Source: Clostridiales bacterium
GTDB taxonomy: Bacteria > Bacillota > Clostridia > Saccharofermentanales > UBA5734
Direction of reading: 5' to 3'
Assembly: GCA_003532195.1 (NCBI GenBank)
Contig: DOFA01000218.1
Span: 1 to 7,576, forward strand
DNA: 7,576 nucleotides
The notes under the pieces are model-generated. The model did not search any database. It was not told the origin of the DNA and was given only the letters and a program-made list of their open reading frames with translations. The position numbers and the translations under genes were made by a program. Below are positions 5,892-7,576 of this stretch, piece after piece; positions within the stretch are counted from its first letter, which is position 1, and each line of letters starts with the position of its first letter.

Positions 5892-6902
5892 TTGCATCAA
5901 TCATCTTTTCAATTCTCAGAGATTAAAATCGAAGTTCGGACTACAGCAATAGCTGATTTGGCGATGATGGGATTCGGATCGATCGGCAATTGCCAATCAG
6001 TCTGCGAAGCTCTGGCTGAGCGATACCCACATGCACATCTGAGCATCATTAATTCTCAGTCCGACCTTGATGCGCTGGCCGCCCGTCAGCCGGATCTGGT
6101 TGTCGCGGGCATTAAATATCTGGATTTCTCCGCTTCATCCGCAATGAAAGTTTCTGAAAATAAAATATGGTTGTCGCAATACCTGACCGACTTGAGGATT
6201 AACTATACCGGATCAGAACGAGCGGCAATCCTGTTGGACTTCGATAAATGGCGCGCCAAAGATGTCATGCGCCAACATGGCATCCCTACAGCTGAAGCCT
6301 TCACCGCATTGCCAGGGCAGTACGCGGATGCAGATAAACTCCCGGTTCGCTTTCCGCTGTTCATCAAGCCTTTGTATGAAAGCGACAGCAAGGGAATTGA
6401 TCATAAATCAGTTGTCAAAGACTTTGCAGAATTCAACAGCAAGATCGGACAAATACATCATGACTTTAAACAGCCGGCGCTTGTGGAAAAATTCCTGTCG
6501 GGGCGCGAATTTACAGTTGCGATTCTGGCAGCGGGAGCCGATGCTCCCTTATCCGTCATGCCGGTCGAATTGAAGCTGAGAAGCAGCAAAAAGCCTGCAA
6601 GTTTTCTCGGCTTTAAAGCCAAGCAGGATAATTTCGAACAGCTGGAACCTGTCACGGATCCAAAAACATTTACCCAGGTGTCCGATTTGGCGCGAAAAGC
6701 ATTTACCGTTTTAGGCGCCCGCGATTTTGGCCGGATCGACATCAAAATGGATGCGCAGGGCGTTCCCTTTTTCCTGGAAGCAAATCTGCTGCCAGGCATG
6801 AATCCGGAATATAGCTATTTCCCTCAAGCCTGTGCGATCTGCCAGGGAATTTCATACAAACAGCTGGTCATTCGCATGGCGCAGGCCGCATTCAGGCATT
6901 AA
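5892..6902 (+). CDS. D-alanine--D-alanine ligase-like ATP-grasp protein
   Basis: This 336-residue cytoplasmic enzyme has the ATP-grasp fold of the Ddl group, which joins a carboxylate to an amine through an acyl-phosphate using ATP. The N-terminal part (about 16-110) is a pre-ATP-grasp domain with DLVVAGIKYLDF (68-79) and IWLSQYLTDLRINYTGS (92-108). ATP-binding residues include the Lys in FPLFIKP (154-160) and LVEKFLSGREF (197-207). The metal- and phosphate-binding end has Arg281 and Asp283 in GRIDIKMD, then Glu296 and Asn298 in LEANLLPGM (295-303), and GISYKQLVIRM closes the domain as in Ddl. The start is TTG 5892 with GGAGGG upstream. The N-terminal Ddl hallmarks are not clearly present, so a specialised ligase acting on another amino acid or dipeptide is possible. 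No mur or other wall gene lies next to it. It diverges from floA and overlaps the convergent isomerase gene by 11 bases. Base composition is more AT-rich than in the hydrolase gene. Confidence 0.85.
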   Translation: MHQSSFQFSEIKIEVRTTAIADLAMMGFGSIGNCQSVCEALAERYPHAHLSIINSQSDLDALAARQPDLVVAGIKYLDFSASSAMKVSENKIWLSQYLTDLRINYTGSERAAILLDFDKWRAKDVMRQHGIPTAEAFTALPGQYADADKLPVRFPLFIKPLYESDSKGIDHKSVVKDFAEFNSKIGQIHHDFKQPALVEKFLSGREFTVAILAAGADAPLSVMPVELKLRSSKKPASFLGFKAKQDNFEQLEPVTDPKTFTQVSDLARKAFTVLGARDFGRIDIKMDAQGVPFFLEANLLPGMNPEYSYFPQACAICQGISYKQLVIRMAQAAFRH

Positions 6903-7576
6903 CACCAGCGGCAGGGTATTCGTTGCATAAATAGTACAGCGGCGGCTCATCTTCCTCGATGGCGGGGAAACGACCGACAGCATCGTGAAAACGATTGTCG
7001 TTCACGTCATCATTAACCTTCGAGACTTCACCGAGCAGAATCGTGCCGTATCCCTTCTCACCCCAGAATTTGTGGTATTGCCCGGCCGGGATCGCAATGC
7101 TTTCGCCGGGTTTGATCCGGATCAGGCTGCCGGCTTCGACCGGATAGGTTCTGCCGTCGATGGAAACTTCAACCGGCGTCCCGAGGAAATCGCTGCCGTC
7201 CTCAGTAGCATTGTAGACTTGAACCAAAAGGTTGCCGCCGCCCCGGTTGATGATGTCTTCCATTTTGTGGGTGTGGAAATGCAGCGGGGTGACCTGACCT
7301 TCCCTGACAAGCATGAGCTTTTCGGCATATGGTTTGATATAACGGCTGTTTTTCAGGTTGCCGTTGCGCAGCGTGAAGAGCAAAAGCCCGACTTGCAGAT
7401 AGTTGCCGCTGCCAAAATCTGTCAGGTCCCAGCCCAGCATGTTATCGCGGATCTCATCGTACTCCGGTCCTTTTTCGAGCCAGTCCTGCGGACTCCAGAA
7501 GGCAAAAGGCGGCAGACAGAAATTCATGCTCCTGATAAAAGCCACAGCATCACGAAGATGGCGGTTTATTTCTGAT
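6892..7576 (-). CDS. D-lyxose isomerase (cupin sugar isomerase), 5' partial
   Basis: This is a D-lyxose ketol-isomerase family enzyme, a metal-dependent cupin that interconverts D-lyxose and D-xylulose and often D-mannose and D-fructose. The frame is open to the right edge: the ten codons before the GTG at 7545 read SEINRHLRDA, which fits the family's usual MKRSEIN-type N-terminus. Only a few residues are therefore missing and the GTG is internal; 227 residues are visible. Family marks are LPPFAFWSPQDW near the N-terminus and the metal-binding set LHFHTHKMEDI, where His, His and Glu follow the H-x-H-x4-E spacing. A later His sits in IPAGQYHKFWGE, with GEVSKVNDDVNDNRF after it. It is probably cytoplasmic. 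Its promoter and operon partners lie outside the window, so the sugar pathway it serves cannot be seen. Confidence 0.92.
   Translation of the reverse strand, partial: SEINRHLRDAVAFIRSMNFCLPPFAFWSPQDWLEKGPEYDEIRDNMLGWDLTDFGSGNYLQVGLLLFTLRNGNLKNSRYIKPYAEKLMLVREGQVTPLHFHTHKMEDIINRGGGNLLVQVYNATEDGSDFLGTPVEVSIDGRTYPVEAGSLIRIKPGESIAIPAGQYHKFWGEKGYGTILLGEVSKVNDDVNDNRFHDAVGRFPAIEEDEPPLYYLCNEYPAAGVNA

Noticed and set aside
6985..7575. Plus-strand frame of 196 codons antisense to the isomerase
   Set aside because: The minus strand encodes a clear D-lyxose isomerase with metal ligands; this frame is its shadow.

Overview
The window looks like chromosomal DNA of a Bacillota (Firmicutes) bacterium of moderate GC. 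The clues are a FloA-type flotillin, strong purine-rich ribosome binding sites of the GGAGG type, sigma-A-like promoters and a TTG start. A Negativicutes or clostridial source is plausible, but I cannot fix the genus from sequence alone. There are eight protein genes, no RNA genes and no recognisable mobile element. The coding is dense; only two gaps exceed 100 bases (4245-4392 and 5665-5891).

Layout: (1) 1-1677, plus strand: the C-terminal part of a clan GH-A-like glycoside hydrolase of the agarase/beta-galactosidase type, cut by the left edge. (2) 4244 down to 1723, minus strand: a compact three-gene ABC-2 exporter operon, ATPase then two different six-helix permeases, spaced 14 and 18 bases apart. 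The last permease converges on the hydrolase, and its 3' end, stop codon included, is present as a 21-bp tandem triplication. (3) 5664 down to 4393, minus strand: floA followed by a small unknown gene, with a clear promoter upstream and a hairpin downstream. (4) 5892-6902, plus strand: a D-Ala-D-Ala-ligase-like ATP-grasp enzyme starting at TTG, divergent from floA across a control region with two recognisable promoters and small palindromes. (5) 7576 down to 6892, minus strand: a D-lyxose isomerase missing only its first few residues at the right edge. It converges on the ATP-grasp gene and overlaps it by 11 bases.

The genes form separate functional units rather than one pathway: sugar polymer or glycoside cleavage, an exporter, a membrane-microdomain scaffold with an unknown companion, a peptide-bond-type ligase, and pentose/hexose isomerisation. 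The most interesting items are the duplicated gene end, the small gene behind a short-tailed FloA, the non-canonical Ddl-like ligase, and the palindrome-bearing divergent promoter region. I see no strong evidence for a wholly new defence or mobile system.
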